Assembly (NCBI GenBank): GCA_036365515.1
Contig: CM070877.1
Location: 71,980,022-72,044,021 of the forward strand
Direction: 5' to 3'
Source of the DNA: Torymus aiolomorphi
Lineage: Eukaryota; Arthropoda; Insecta; Hymenoptera; Torymidae
DNA length: 64,000 nt
Part shown: positions 41,226 through 53,900 of the stretch, one piece after another
Position numbering within the stretch: the stretch's first letter is position 1
Layout: the number at the start of each line of letters is the position of its first letter
The notes under the pieces: model-generated
Seen by the model: the letters and a program-made list of their open reading frames with translations, nothing else
Told to the model about the DNA's origin: nothing
Database searches by the model: none
Made by a program: the position numbers and the translations under genes

Positions 41226-41961
41226 CTCACGCGAGCTCTCACGTGAGGTTTTCGACCATATTCTCACGTGAGTACTCACGTGAGTACTCACGTGAGAAGT
41301 GAAAAAAATAGTTTAAAAAAAATTAGTAATAAATGTTTTTTTTTACTGAACTATTACATAAATATTTTAACTTTAATTTTTGCGTATACCTTTCAATCCT
41401 TAAATAGTATAAGGAGATATCAAAAGCGAGGCAAGCCTCGTAATTACAACTCTTTTACAAGAGTCGCGATATTGACTAAGTCTTACGGCTTTATGTATTC
41501 TCGCCGGTGTTTATTTGCCTATGGTAATCGAGAAAGGGGTTGCCGCCCGGCAGTCACCGGCGGAACTGATAGGACCCGTCTGAACTCCACGTCTAGTAAC
41601 TCTTTTAACCGCCAGGCGGCAACCCCTTTCTCGATTTCCAGAGGCAAACTAACACCGGCGAGAATACATAAAGCCATAAGACTTAGTCAATACCGCGACT
41701 CTTTTAAAAGAGTTGTAATTACGAGGCTTGCCTCGCTTTTGATATCTTCCTATACTATTTAAGGATTGAAAGGTATATGCAAAAATTAAAGTTAAAATAT
41801 TTATGTAATAGTTTAGTAAAAAAAACATTGATTACTAATTTTTTTTAAACCATTTTTTTTACTTCTCACGTGAGTACTCACGTGAGTACTCACGTGAGAA
41901 TATGGTCGAAAAACTCACGTGAGAGCTCGCGTGAGAGCTCACGTGATTATTTTTAATAGGG
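41226..41961. mobile_element. Fold-back CACGTG element, second copy, left end lost
   Basis: It is close to identical to the 39802 copy and has the same arms and centre. The left end starts directly with CTCACGCGAGCTCTC and lacks CCCTATTAAAAATAATCACG, while the right end is complete (AATAGGG). The flanking 313-bp unit is rearranged at both junctions. Confidence 0.85.
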
Positions 41962-42855
41962 CAACGCTAGCTGAAACTTCACTTGGAAAAGGTCTGAAAT
42001 TGGATATACAATCCCTCCGCATGTATTGCATTGTGTGAGGACATTTTGGTAAACTTTGAGCAAGGGTCTGGTGGTTTTACTTGGAAATGCACATGCGCCT
42101 TTTCGACTTTTGAGTTCAAAAGATACATTGCCATTCTCTCAACATATTTCTAACTTTACACACACCATGCAATACATGCTGAGCGATTGTATATCGAATT
42201 TGAGATCTAAATAATTATCAAGTGTTGAGTTATTGCCTTTTTTGTGTGTTTTTTAGGAAATTTTCAAGAAAAAAGTTATTTCCCAAAACTGGCTGATCGA
42301 AAAGGTCTGAAATTGGATGGTAAACTTTGAGCAAGGGTCAGGTGGTTTTAGTTGGAAATTCATATGCGCCTTTTCGACTTTTGAGTCCAACAGATGCGTT
42401 TCCATTCTCTAAACATATTTCAAACTTTACACACACCATGCAATACATTCTGAGGGACTGTTTATCAAGTTTTAGATCTAAATAATCAGCAAGTGTGGAG
42501 ATATTGCAATTTTTGTGCTCTTCTCAAGAAATTTTCAAGAAAAAAATTTATCCTACACTGGCTGATTGAAAAGATTTGAAATTAGATATACAATTCCTAA
42601 GCATGTATTGTGTGTGAACATTCTGGTGGTCTCAGTTGGAAATGCACATGCGCCTTTTCGACTTTTGAGTCTAAAAATTCCTTTCCATTTTCTACAAATA
42701 TCTTAAACTTTACACATACTATGTTATACAAGCTGAGGGATTATATATCAGGTTTCAGATCTAATTAATCAGTAAGTGTGGAGATACTGCATTTTCTGTG
42801 TGTTTTTCAAGAAATTTTCAAGACAATAGTTATTTCCTCCATACTGGGAGATTGA

Positions 42856-43122
42856 GTAGATAATCATCCGTTCAATAAGCCCTCTTTAAAAATGTTAATA
42901 ACGTTTTTCATGACTGTACAAATAAATGTGTTTGATGTTCTGAACGTTCACGGTGAACGAAATATTGAAAATTTCCAAATTCGGTTTTTTTGATATTATC
43001 TCTTAGAGATATGCGTAAAACACGTACAAACTGCAAAATAAGTTATTTCCAAAGTGATTATCCCCCAAATCATCCCTAAAACCACCCCGACTAGACAATA
43101 AATGACAAAAAAAATTGGTACC
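42856..43122. other. Spacer between two repeat arrays
   Basis: AT-rich; nothing is recognised. Confidence 0.4.
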
Positions 43123-44310
43123 ATGAGAGTTTATTAATTTAAGACAAATTTTATGGCTGATATTGATGCTGCCCTAGCATTGTAAATAGTTGGCGATATG
43201 AAATTGGAACCGGATCCTTTCGCATAGGGGGTGTAAAGGGGCTAAAATAGCGGAAAATACATGAAAAATAGCGCGAAAAAATCATGTCTCGTGAGTTTAT
43301 TAATTTAAGATAAATATTATAGCTGATATTTCTTCCAGATATTGCTCTAGCATTGAAAAAAAATTGGCGATATGAAATTTGAACCGGATCCTTTCGCTTG
43401 AGGGGTGCAAAGGGGCTAAAATAGCGTAAAATACACGAAAAATACGGCGAAAAAATCATATCTCGTGAGTTTATTAATTTAAGACAAATTTATGACTGAT
43501 ATTTCTTCCAGATGCTGCCCTAGCATTGTAAAAAAATTGGCGATATGAAATTCTAACCGGATCCTTTCGCTTGGGCGTGCAAAGGGGCTAAAATAGCGTA
43601 AAATACACGAAAAATAACGAGAAAAAATCATGTCTCGTGAGTTTATAAATTTAAGACAAATTTTATGGCTGATATTTCTTCGAGATGATGCCCTAGCATT
43701 GAAAAAAAATTGGCGATATGAAATTCGAACCGGATCCTTTCACTTTGGGGTGTGCAAAGGGGCTAAAACAGCGTAAAGTACACCAAAAATACCGAGAAAT
43801 AATCATGTCTCGTGAGTTTATGAATTTAAGTCAAATTTTATGGCTGATATTTCTTGTAGATATACTGCCCTCGTATTGAAAAAAAATTGGCGATATGAAA
43901 TTCGAACCGGATCCTTTCGCTTGGGTGGTGCAAAGGGACTAAAATAACGGAAAATACACGAAACGTACCGAGAAAAAATCATGTCTCGTGAGTTTATTAA
44001 TTTAAGACAAAATTTTATGACTGATATTTCTTTCAGATACTACCCTAGCATTGAAAAAAATTGGCGATTTGAAATTCGAACCGGATCTTTTCGCTTGGGG
44101 GGTACGAAGGAGCTAAAATAGCGGAAAATACACGCAAAATACGGCGAAAAAATCATGTCTCGTTAGTTTATTAATATAAGACAAATTTTATGGCTGAAAT
44201 TACTTCAAGATAAGGGGGACAAGGGGGGGGGGGTGGAAAGGGGCCAAAATAGCGAAAAATAATCCATTAAGACTGAAAAAAAATCTGCTCTCGGGAGTTT
44301 ATTAATTCGA
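43123..44310 (-). repeat. 174-bp satellite, minus orientation, ~6-7 units
   Basis: These are inverse copies of the satellite at 50967-62830: TCTCGTGAGTTTATTAATTT, TTGGCGATATGAAATT, CCGGATCCTTTCGCTT and GGGGCTAAAATAGCG recur about every 174 bp. They are more diverged than the large array and decay at the right, where a run of G (about 44225-44235) occurs. Confidence 0.9.
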
Positions 44311-44794
44311 AAATTTTTGTTTTTTTTTTCATTATATTTTCTGGAGGGGAGATGAGTGCAGAGATATTTGAAATGTACATTTTTTCATAGTTTTTTCAAT
44401 CTGCAGTTACTCAAGAACGGTTTCATGTGAAACTTTATAATTCATAGGAGATATTGTATATTGCACCTCATTAATTTTTCGATTTTTGTTATTATATTTT
44501 TCTTTTTTTTTTAATGGCAATATTTCTTCGGTTTTATTAATGTTATAAAAGCCAAATAAGATTTTGAAAATATGGCTTATTGATATAAGGTAAAGTATGC
44601 AGGTGTGGGACAGTTTCGAGCATATTTTTTTGTAATCTTTTGTAGTACCATATCGAAGCATAATACATGAAAAGTCATCATCTCAGCAGATAGCTCGTGT
44701 TTGGAGATTTATTTAAAAAAACAAGTTTTTTTCGTTGCTGGTGTTTTGAAATAATCGCATTCAAAGAAATTAACTATTGTCTGATGAGTGGGTC
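44311..44794. other. AT-rich intergenic DNA
   Basis: The 84-codon minus-strand ORF here has no recognisable domain. Nothing else is supported. Confidence 0.35.
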
Positions 44795-45150
44795 ACACTA
44801 ATTTACTTGGGAGCTGTAGTAGGACGTCCGTCCGGATGCAATAAGGGAACTATACTTTTTAACGTGTTTCGGCCTGTCCCACTGCTGTGATATGGAAATC
44901 AAGAGGTACCTCATGTGGGACAAGGATTTTGCTATATGCATTCAGAAAATTAGCCTCGAAAAGTTGGTACCATGTTACGCACTATTTTCATCTGCGAAAT
45001 CAACAAAATAACTAAGTGATTACATAGTAAACACCATAAATAATGCTAATAAATTAATGACATTATCATCTTAAGTGTTTATTGTAGATTTTTTATTGCT
45101 GTCCTACTACTGGTCCGAAAATTGTCTTTGTCCCAGTACTGCTTCCTTTC
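44795..45150 (+). repeat. Dispersed repeat, copy 2
   Basis: It is the same family as 23394-23760: GTCCCACTGCTGTGATATGG, AAGAGGTACCT, AATGCTAATAAATTAAT and TTATTGCTGTCCTACTACTGG occur in the same order and orientation. Confidence 0.65.
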
Positions 45151-46540
45151 TTAGTTAATTTTCAGTTATTACTGAAATCGTTTTTTCCGTAAACAGTTTG
45201 TATCACAAACATCGACTTTTCGATTTTTAATACATTATTTTTCCATTTTATATACTATTAAAGCTCATATTATTTATGTATTATTAATGAATTTTCTAGT
45301 AGTATTATGTTTTTCACTATTTAATAAAAAAACAAAACAATTTTGATAGCTATAATTTGTCCATAGCGATTATTGAGTAATAAGTGATTTGCTGTCCATA
45401 GTTCATGTTTGAAAAACATAAAGAGATATCTTAATAAAATTAAACTATTTTGAATAGAACAACTCTCTTGGTTAGCATGTTAATCAAATGGAGGCATTTC
45501 TAGTTTATAAGTAAGGTAGTACTGTAAGGAGTCGTGAGTCAATGCAGCGATCATGAAACAATAAGTATTATTTAACATTTTAATTAGTCAAATCATGTGT
45601 GAAAAAATTATTTATGAACTTATATGATTTAAGTTAAGGGATAATTTAAGCATAGAGTAGAAAATAAATAATTTCTAATTGCACAAACACGTGATTCCCG
45701 TACTAACGCAAAATAGGTTAGGAAAACATCGATTTTTTATTCTCAACAATAAATACCGTTTTAAAAAGGTCGTCGTAATACATTTTATTGTACTTATAAG
45801 AAAGTGCAGAATTTCTTGTTTAATAACATACTTTTTTATTTTTTAAAACCAACCTTTAAAGTAACAAACTTTATTACTTTTCATCACAATTGATATGATT
45901 CATATTAACTGTAGTGTAAAAATGACTAATTTCAATAATTTTTATCTCAAAAAATAGGTTGGCTACATATATTTTAAAAAATAAAAAAAAAATCCCTAGA
46001 ATTTTGTTACTTTCGAAACCCACTTTTTGATACATTACAGAACTACCTTAAGATTTAAATTGATGTTTAAATAAAACTATTTAAAATTATGATTATATTT
46101 TAAAGCGTCTACAATATAATATTTCCATATTTTCTTTGTTGGCAGTAGCAACACATGTTTTCAATTTAAAATTTGGTCTGTTACCAGGGTATACTTTATA
46201 ATTTGACTATAATATTGTACAATGAATGTTCATTGTTTACGTAAATGAAAAAAATGACAAAACGTAAATAACTTGTTTGAAAATTAAACTCTCACATCAA
46301 GGAATAGGTAATTAAATCCGTAAATATCGATAATGTAATAAGTCTGTTAAAGAAAATAAATAAATAGGAATCACGCGCGTCATGTACTTAGCGACGCTCG
46401 GCAAATAGAAACTATATAAATGCTATGCAAATAGAACACTTGCCGAGCTGACGTTTCCCCCAGCCTTTACCAGCCAGAGGCAGTGTCACACGTCATACTG
46501 ATCGCGATCATATAGTACCTATAATGGGAGGCACATATTT
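45151..46540. other. AT-rich intergenic DNA
   Basis: No gene is recognised. At 46400-46450 CTATATAAATGCTATGCAAAT resembles a TATA box with an octamer, next to GC-richer DNA, but no transcript can be proposed. Confidence 0.35.
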
Positions 46541-48103
46541 AGCGTAAAATACACTTTGTTCAATTTGCATATAATCGTATGCTAAGTCTCTAAGAAAAAA
46601 AACGAAAGACATTTATCAATAGATTTTTTCCTGCTCTTTCCAATGTTCCTATTGCTTTTACTCCGAAACAATACTTCCTTCTGGTCGAAAATTCAAGTTG
46701 TCAGTTCAGAATCATTTTTCTCAAAGTATATCATGTTTTTGTTTGAAAATGCATTTTTCCATTCGAAAGAACAATTCTTAAACTACAAAGCCCTCATTTT
46801 TTGAGTTCGAGAAATGAAGGGTTCAACAGTAACAAAGACAGCGACGAGCGGCCGTACGCGCTCTTCACGCTGCGCCCGAGCGATCTCTATACTAATAAAT
46901 GTAGTGAACCATTTCGGTTTTTCATACTGAAAAATATCATTAAACAATAAAGCCTCAAACATCATTTTTATTAGTAGGTCACAAATTTAACTTTCAATCC
47001 TGTTAATTTCTAATTTTTTTTTTATTTTTATTCGAATAGGTATGATACAATTGGGAAGTTCCTGATACTGAAAATCGTTTTAGATCTAACTTTCCAGTAT
47101 CTGCTAATAATTTGACATAGTGAAACGATGGAGTTTCAGGCACTGTTTTTGCTGAATCTAACCGTTGTTTTAGTTTATGTATAGTTTTTAAATATTCATC
47201 TTTTGATGAAAAGAAGCAAACAATATTTTCAAAATATTGTTACCCTCTCGTAAAGATCTTGTGGCGTTGGTATATAATTATCGGATACTTCCCGCAAACT
47301 TGCCCGCCTAGCATTACTTTTTACGAAAGCACCAATTCTATCACATCCATTTTCTCCGTGAGCAGTCCGATGACAATACCACTTTAACAGAAAAATCTTC
47401 ATAGTGATGAAGAAGATTCTAGAAGTTGTGTATATTTTTTAAACATTTACTTCTTTAACGAAATCAAAAGATTTTTTAATGTAATTAATTATTATTTCTT
47501 GGATTAGGTAAAGTACTATGGCATCGTGAATTAAATTGTCTGAAAAAATTATCATTCTTTTGTGTTCAATTTTAGAATCCGATCTTTTATGGTAAATGAC
47601 TATTGTCGTCAAACTACATTGATTATTATTATTATAGTAAAATTATTGCGCCACATATTATCCAATGAAAGCATAGTTTTCTGAAAAACCTAGAGAAATT
47701 AAAAATTCTAAAAAAGTGAAATATATAACCTATATTAATAAAAATGATGTTTGAGAGCCCGCTGGGGCGCAGCGCGAAGAGCACCCGCGGCCGCTCGCCT
47801 CTTTTTTAATCTTATTACTTTTGAATCCTTCATTTCTCCAACTCGAAAAATTAGGGTCTTGAAGCTTAAGAGTTGTACTTTCCAATGGTAAAATGCATTT
47901 TGAAAAAAGAACATGATTTACTGTGAGAAAAATGACTTTGAACTTTCAACTTGAATTTCCGACCAGAAGAAAGCGTTTCGGAGTAACAAACATAGCACCA
48001 TTGGAAAGAGCAGGAAAAAGTCTATCGATATATGTCTTTTGTTTTTCTTTTAGATACTCCGCATGCGATTATAAGCCAGTTAAACAGAGGATATTTTACG
48101 CCC
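46541..48103 (-). mobile_element. Decayed DNA transposon with ~390-bp terminal inverted repeats
   Basis: The arms at 46541-46985 and 47727-48103 are inverse copies at roughly 80% by eye. Shared blocks include CTGCTCTTTCCAATG, TACTCCGAAAC, AAAATGCATTTT and GCGGCCG. The outer ends are GCGTAAAATA. Between the arms lies a broken minus-strand reading frame. The left arm has a small insertion near 46905-46955. The superfamily is not determined. Confidence 0.75.
47050..47563 (-). pseudogene. Broken transposase-like coding fragments
   Basis: Three open segments can be followed on the minus strand. The first (47563 to 47439) encodes IIFSDNLIHDAIVLYL and KKSFDFVKEVN. The second (47402 to 47229) contains WYCHRTAHGENGCDRIGAFV and RRASLREVSDNYI. 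The third (about 47220 to 47050) contains KTVPETPSFHYVKL. They resemble, in order, an arthropod protein family of transposon origin that I know only by its SHGK-CDGIGG-VKR pattern. Stops and frameshifts separate the parts, so the gene is dead. It sits between the inverted arms, as a transposase should. Confidence 0.55.
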
Positions 48104-48500
48104 AAAAATGCGCCGCATGCGCCTGCTGGCCCGCTTCTGCGGCGGACGCTCTCACATGTTCGAGGTTCGAGCGTAGCGGACTCACGCGAGCCAGCGGCGG
48201 CCGTACGGCCGTACCGACTCTCTCTGATTTCCCCCGCTCCGCAGCGATTCCAGGAACTGATCGCGCGCTGTATACAGTTTTGTTCGAGCGCCGCCGACTC
48301 TCGTGATCTGCGTCAGCCGAACCACCTTCTACCGCTTCCTCCACTCCGTCTCGACTCAAGTCGCACTGATCGTGTGTATATGAATGGATATCTATATTAT
48401 GTGTTCGGGCGTAGCGGAGTCGCGCGAGCCAACGCCAGCCAGGCACAGGCGATCTCTTCCCGATTTTGCCACTTCGTTCCAATTTGGTGCACTTATAGCT
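48104..48500. other. GC-rich block, no gene assigned
   Basis: This is a GC-rich stretch in AT-rich DNA, with CGTAGCGGACTCACGCGAGC at about 48170 and a near copy at about 48410. Overlapping ORFs on both strands (up to 157 codons) have low-complexity composition and no domain, so I do not call a protein. Confidence 0.35.
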
Positions 48501-50966
48501 CGTAATTTAATAGATGAGTAAACAAAACGCTAAAATCAACTTTTCAATAAAAGAAACCATTATAATTAATGGTAAAATTTTGTCTTTTCGTTTAAGAGTA
48601 ATTTTTCAAATTTTGTTTATTTCTTTTTTTGTACATTAAAACTAATGTTAGTTATACGTTAAATAATTAACGTACTTAAAGCCAAGTGAAATTCTTCATA
48701 GTGTGAGAAAAGCGGCGTTAATAGTTATATTCTAGTATAGACTAAAACGTGATGTTATGTAATAGATTAATCTAAAAAATAGAAAGAGATATATGGTATT
48801 GAAATATTTTTGATGTATATTATGAAAAGATTTATAATTTGTTAAATACTGTTGATCTTATTTTTTCTCAGAGAGAAAATCCATTTGTAAAAATAGTCGA
48901 ATTTCTTTTTGTATGGATAGGTGGAGTAAATGAGATTCAAATGTAATATCAATTTTGTTAAGTGGGAGAGTTTACACATCTATCGTACTAGTTTGTTCGC
49001 TTCAAAGATTGGTTCATAAATCCTAAAGATATTTCAGATGTGAATTGTTCCATTGTTTTTTTCAAATCACAATTTTCCGTGGTGATATTATATATACGAT
49101 ATACGTGTGTACAATCGCATTAAGATTCGACAACAATTGAGTTTTCATATTATTTAAAATAAAAGCGACTGTAAAATCATTAGTATGTGATGAGTAGATT
49201 TCAGGATTTCGAAGAAATTTGAATCAGACAGAACTTGTTGTTTCTGCTGTTGCATACATTATTAAGAATAACACCGTTATATTGTCAAATCTGATTTTCA
49301 ATTGTAATTTTTCGTTTCTATAATATTGTATTTTTCGAAAAATCTCCAGTCATTGATACGAAATTCCGATCTTTATGCACGAGCATTTTTTCTTTTTTAG
49401 AAAAACTAACAGGAAATTTTTTCGCCGATGTAAATGATTTTCTCTGCTTTAGTAACGTACGCTAAATTCCGTAACGTTTGCGAAATGCATCTCGTAGGCC
49501 ATAAATCTAATGGATGTAATCAGTACATGCATAATCATATTTTTTCGATTCAGCATGCCTAAAATACGATTTTACATATACATAAACTTTTAAAATCGCT
49601 TTTACTTCCTCTGTATAGATATATCGTTCGATACACGTGCGAAAGATTGTTCTACACTCGTGTGCTAGAATCAATACTTTCCCACTTGTATCGAAATATA
49701 CTATTAAGTATAAGAAGAAACTATATTTTGTAAACTTTAATTAAATGAGAAAAAAAATTACATTAGGCGCCCCTAACAGAAGGATTGGTGTTATACTTTA
49801 CATGGTACCATGGTCTTATTGTTCGAGTCAAAATAGTTTTTTTTTGACAGTTGCTTGAAACATGCATTTTTTCACGACTAAAAGTCGTATAGGAAATAGC
49901 GCATTCCGAGCGTTTTTTTAAAGTTTAGCGGAAAAAAAAATTCTTTCCCCGCTAACTTCAACGTAATTTTGTAAAATTGTTCTCTTATAGTGTCAAATTT
50001 ATATATTATATACTTTTTTGGCTTGTTTAGGTGATATAAGATAATTTTTAAAGTTTCAATCGTAAAATAACAAGAGTTATTACCACTTATACAAACAATT
50101 GAAAAAAATTACATTTCGATTTAAAATAAATATAAGAAAGACGCATATATTTGTAATAAGCTATGCAAATAAAAACAGAAAATGCAATGATTTGTAACTG
50201 CATAGTACATGACTCGAAATGCGCGATCCCCTATGCCTACAAAAAGGACCTCTCATGGATTCGTTAAAAAAAAGGTGTGTACTCATCACGGAAAGTAGAG
50301 CTATTTCAGACTCAGGTGAGGAGTTTTCAGCTCATTTTCTCTCCTTGTTGCACAATATGCTATTTGGATGTGCTTGTCCGTCATTTGATTTTATGGACTC
50401 GTTTCCAAACGTACAAAATCAGGTATATTATGGACACGTATATAAAAAACTAATTTGTCTTAGAATTTTCTGAAGAACATTTTCGCGGACGTAATGGAGG
50501 TATGAAAAAATACATAAACCAAAACAATTTTTTTTTTCAATTAATTTCTTACAAATAAAGTATTATGGCGATGGAATAAGTTTTGGCATACTAGAGAAAA
50601 AATCATTTTTCTCACATACATTTTACATTAGTCTATTATTACGAATATATTCCTCTCTTAAAAGAATGATTCCAATTGGCCAAGTCAGTTTAAAAGGAGC
50701 GCCCGATTGGTCGACGGTGACTTCAGTTTTTCGCTTACGCTCTTGACTGATTGGGCCGAATAAAACCCGCAAAGTTTGGAATAATGAAATATTTAAATAA
50801 AAAATATAAGTATAAATAGTATTAATCATTTGAAATGTGGTTTTGTATGACAAAAAAATATTAAAAGTTATCTGTAGTTAACAATGAAGGACTATGAATA
50901 CTGTTCTGAGAGCAAGCTTTGTAATAGTACAATTTTTATAGCAACATAATGAATTATTTTCATCCA
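48501..50966. other. AT-rich intergenic DNA
   Basis: No gene is supported. A weak copy of the intron repeat (ATAAATCCTAAAGATATTTC, then AAATCACAATTTTCCG) lies at 49000-49080. Three ATTGG/CCAAT motifs at 50670-50760 may be chance. Confidence 0.4.
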
Positions 50967-53900
50967 CAAAATTTGTGTCGAGTTAATAAACTCTCTAGAA
51001 CTGATTTTTTTCGGTATTTTTTGTGTATTTTTCTATATTTTAGCACATTTGCACCCCCCAAACGAAAGGTTCTGGATCCAATTTCATATCGCCAATTTTT
51101 TACCATGCTAGAGCAGTATCTCGAAGAAATATCAGCCAAAAAATTTGTCTTAAATTAATAAACTCACGAGACATGACTTTTTCTCGCTATTTTTCGTAGA
51201 TTTTCCGCTATTTTAGCCCCTTTGCACCCCCTAAGCGAAAGGATCCGGTTCGAATTTCATATCGCCAATTTTTATTCAATGCTAGGGCAGTATCTGGAAG
51301 AAATATCAGCGATAAAATTTGTCTTAAATTAATAAACTCACGTGACATCATTTTTTCTCGGTATTTTACGTGTATTTTCCACTATTTTAGCCCATTTGCA
51401 CCCCCTAAGCGAAAGGATCCGGTTAGAATTTCATATCGCCAATTTTTTTACAATGCTAGGGCAGCATCTCGAAGAAATATCAGCCATAAAATTTGTCTTA
51501 AATTAATGAACTCACGAGATAATATTTTTTTTCCGTATTCTTCGTGTATTTTCCGATATTTTAGCCCCTTTGCACCCCTGAAGCGAAAGGATCCGGTTCG
51601 AATTTCATATCGACAATTTTTTTACAATGCTGGGGCAGCATCTCAAAGAAAAAGCAGCTACAAAATTTGTCTTAAATTAATAAACTCACGAGACATGATT
51701 TTTTCTCTGTATTTTACGTGTATTTTCCGCTATTTTTGCCCATTTGCACTCCCTAAGCAAAAGGATCCGGTTCGAATTTCATATCGCCAATTTTTGTTTA
51801 CAATGCTAGAGCAGTATCTGGAAGAAATATCAGCCATTAAATTTGTCTTAAATTAATAAACTCACGAGACATAATTTTTTCTCGGTATTCTACGTGTATT
51901 ATCCGCTATTTTAGCCCCTTTGCACCCCCTAAGCGAAAGGATCCGGTTCCAATTTCATATCGCCAATTTTTATTCAATGCTAGGGCAGTATCTGGAAGAA
52001 ATATCAGCGATAAAATTTGTCTTAAATTAATAAACTCACGTGACATCATTTTTTCTCGGTATTTTACGTGCATTTTCCACTATTTTAGCCCATTTGCACC
52101 CCCTAAGCGAAAGGATCCGGTTAGAATTTCATATCGCCAATTTTTTTACAATGCTAGGGCAGCATCTCGAAGAAATATCAGCCATAAAATTTGTCTTAAA
52201 TTAATAAACTCACGAGATAATATTTTTTTTTCCGTATTCTTCGTGTATTTTCCGATATTTTAGCCCCTTTGCACCCCTGAAGCGAAAGGATCCGGTTCGA
52301 ATTTCATATCGACAATTTTTTTACAATGCTGGGGCAGCATCTCAAAGAAAAAGCAGCTACAAAATTTGTCTTAAATTAATAAACTCACGAGACATGATTT
52401 TTTCTCTGTATTTTACGTGTATTTTCCGCTATTTTTGCCCATTTGCACTCCCTAAGCAAAAGGATCCGGTTCGAATTTCATATCGCCAATTTTTGTTTAC
52501 AATGCTAGAGCAGTATCTGGAAGAAATATCAGCCATTAAATTTGTCTTAAATTAATAAACTCACGAGATATGATTTTTTGCCGTATTTTTCATATATTTT
52601 CCGATATTTTAGCCACTTTGCACCCCTGAAGTGAAAGGATCCGGTTCGAATTTTATATCGCCAATTTTTTTACAATGCTAAGGCAGCATCTTGAAGAAAT
52701 ATCAGCTATAAAGTTTGTCTTAAATTAATAAACTCACGAGATATGATTTTGTTGCCGCATTTTTCGTTTATTTTCCGATATTTTAGCCCCTTTGCACCCC
52801 CCAAGCGAAAGGATCCGGTTCGAATTTCATATCGCCATTTTTTTTTCAATGCTAGGGCAGTATCTCGAAGAAATATCAGCCATTAAATTTGTCTTAGATT
52901 AATAAACTCACGAGATATGATTTTTTCTCGCTATTTTTCGTAGATTTTCCGCTATTTTAGCCCCTTTGCACCCCCTAAGCGAAAGGATCCGGTTAGAATT
53001 TCATATCGCCAATTTTTTTACAATGCTAGGGCAGCATCTCGAAGAAATATCAGCCATAAAATTTGTCTTAAATTAATAAACTCACGAGATAATATTTTTT
53101 TTTCCGTATTCTTCGTGTATTTTCCGATATTTTAGCCCCTTTGCACCCCTGAAGCGAAAGGATCCGGTTCGAATTTCATATCGACAATTTTTTTACAATG
53201 CTAGGGCAGCATCTCAAAGAAAAAGCAGCCACAAAATTTGTCTTAAATTAATAAACTCACCAGACATGATTTTTTCTCTGTATTTTACGTGTATTTTCCG
53301 CTATTTTTGCCCATTTGCACTCCCTAAGCAAAAGGATCCGGTTCGAATTTCATATTGCCAATTTTTTTTTACAATGCTAGAGCAGTATCTGGAAGAAATA
53401 ACAGCCATTAAATTTGTCTTAAATTAATAAACTCACGAGATATGATTTTTTGCCGTATTTTCGTGTACTTTCCGATATTTTAGCCCCTTTGCACCCCTGA
53501 AGTGAAAGGATCCGGTTCGAATTTTATATCGCCAATTTTTTTACAATGCTAAGGCAGCATCTTGAAGAAATATCAGCTATAAAATTTGTCTTAAATTAAT
53601 AAACTCACGAGATATGATTTTGTTGCCGCATTTTTCGTGTATTTTCCGATATTTTAGCCCCTTTGCACCCCCCAAGCGAAAGGATCCGGTTCGAATTTCA
53701 TATCGCCATTTTTTTTTTCAATGCTAGGGCAGTATCTGGAAGAAATATCAGCGATAAAATTTGTCTTAAATTAATAAACTCACGAGACATAATTTTTTCT
53801 CAGTATTTTCGTGTATTATCCGCTATTTTAGCCCATTTGCACCCCCTAAGCGAAAGGATCCGGTTCCAATTTCATATCGCCAATTTTTATTCAATGCTAG

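Larger units (their letters stand above)
39130..42855 (+). repeat. ~313-bp tandem array, about nine units
   Basis: Units contain GAAATTTTCAAGAAAAAAGT, GGTCTGAAATTGGATATACA, ATGCACATGCGCCTTTTCGA and CACACACCATGCAATACATG. They start near 39168, 39482, 39797, 40917, 41970, 42256, 42530 and 42818. Divergence grows rightwards from about 42300, where units also carry deletions. Two fold-back elements interrupt the array. The short ORFs along it repeat with the units and are not genes. Confidence 0.9.

Noticed and set aside
39210..41242. Repeated 60-90 codon ORFs with TTTTCAG acceptor-like sites
   Set aside because: They recur with the 313-bp tandem unit on both strands; the acceptor-like TTTTTCAGG is part of the repeat.
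48032..48505. 157-codon plus-strand ORF in the GC-rich block
   Set aside because: An antisense ORF of similar length overlaps it, the composition is Arg/Ser/Pro-rich as expected from GC-rich DNA, and part of it lies in the inverted arm of the decayed transposon.
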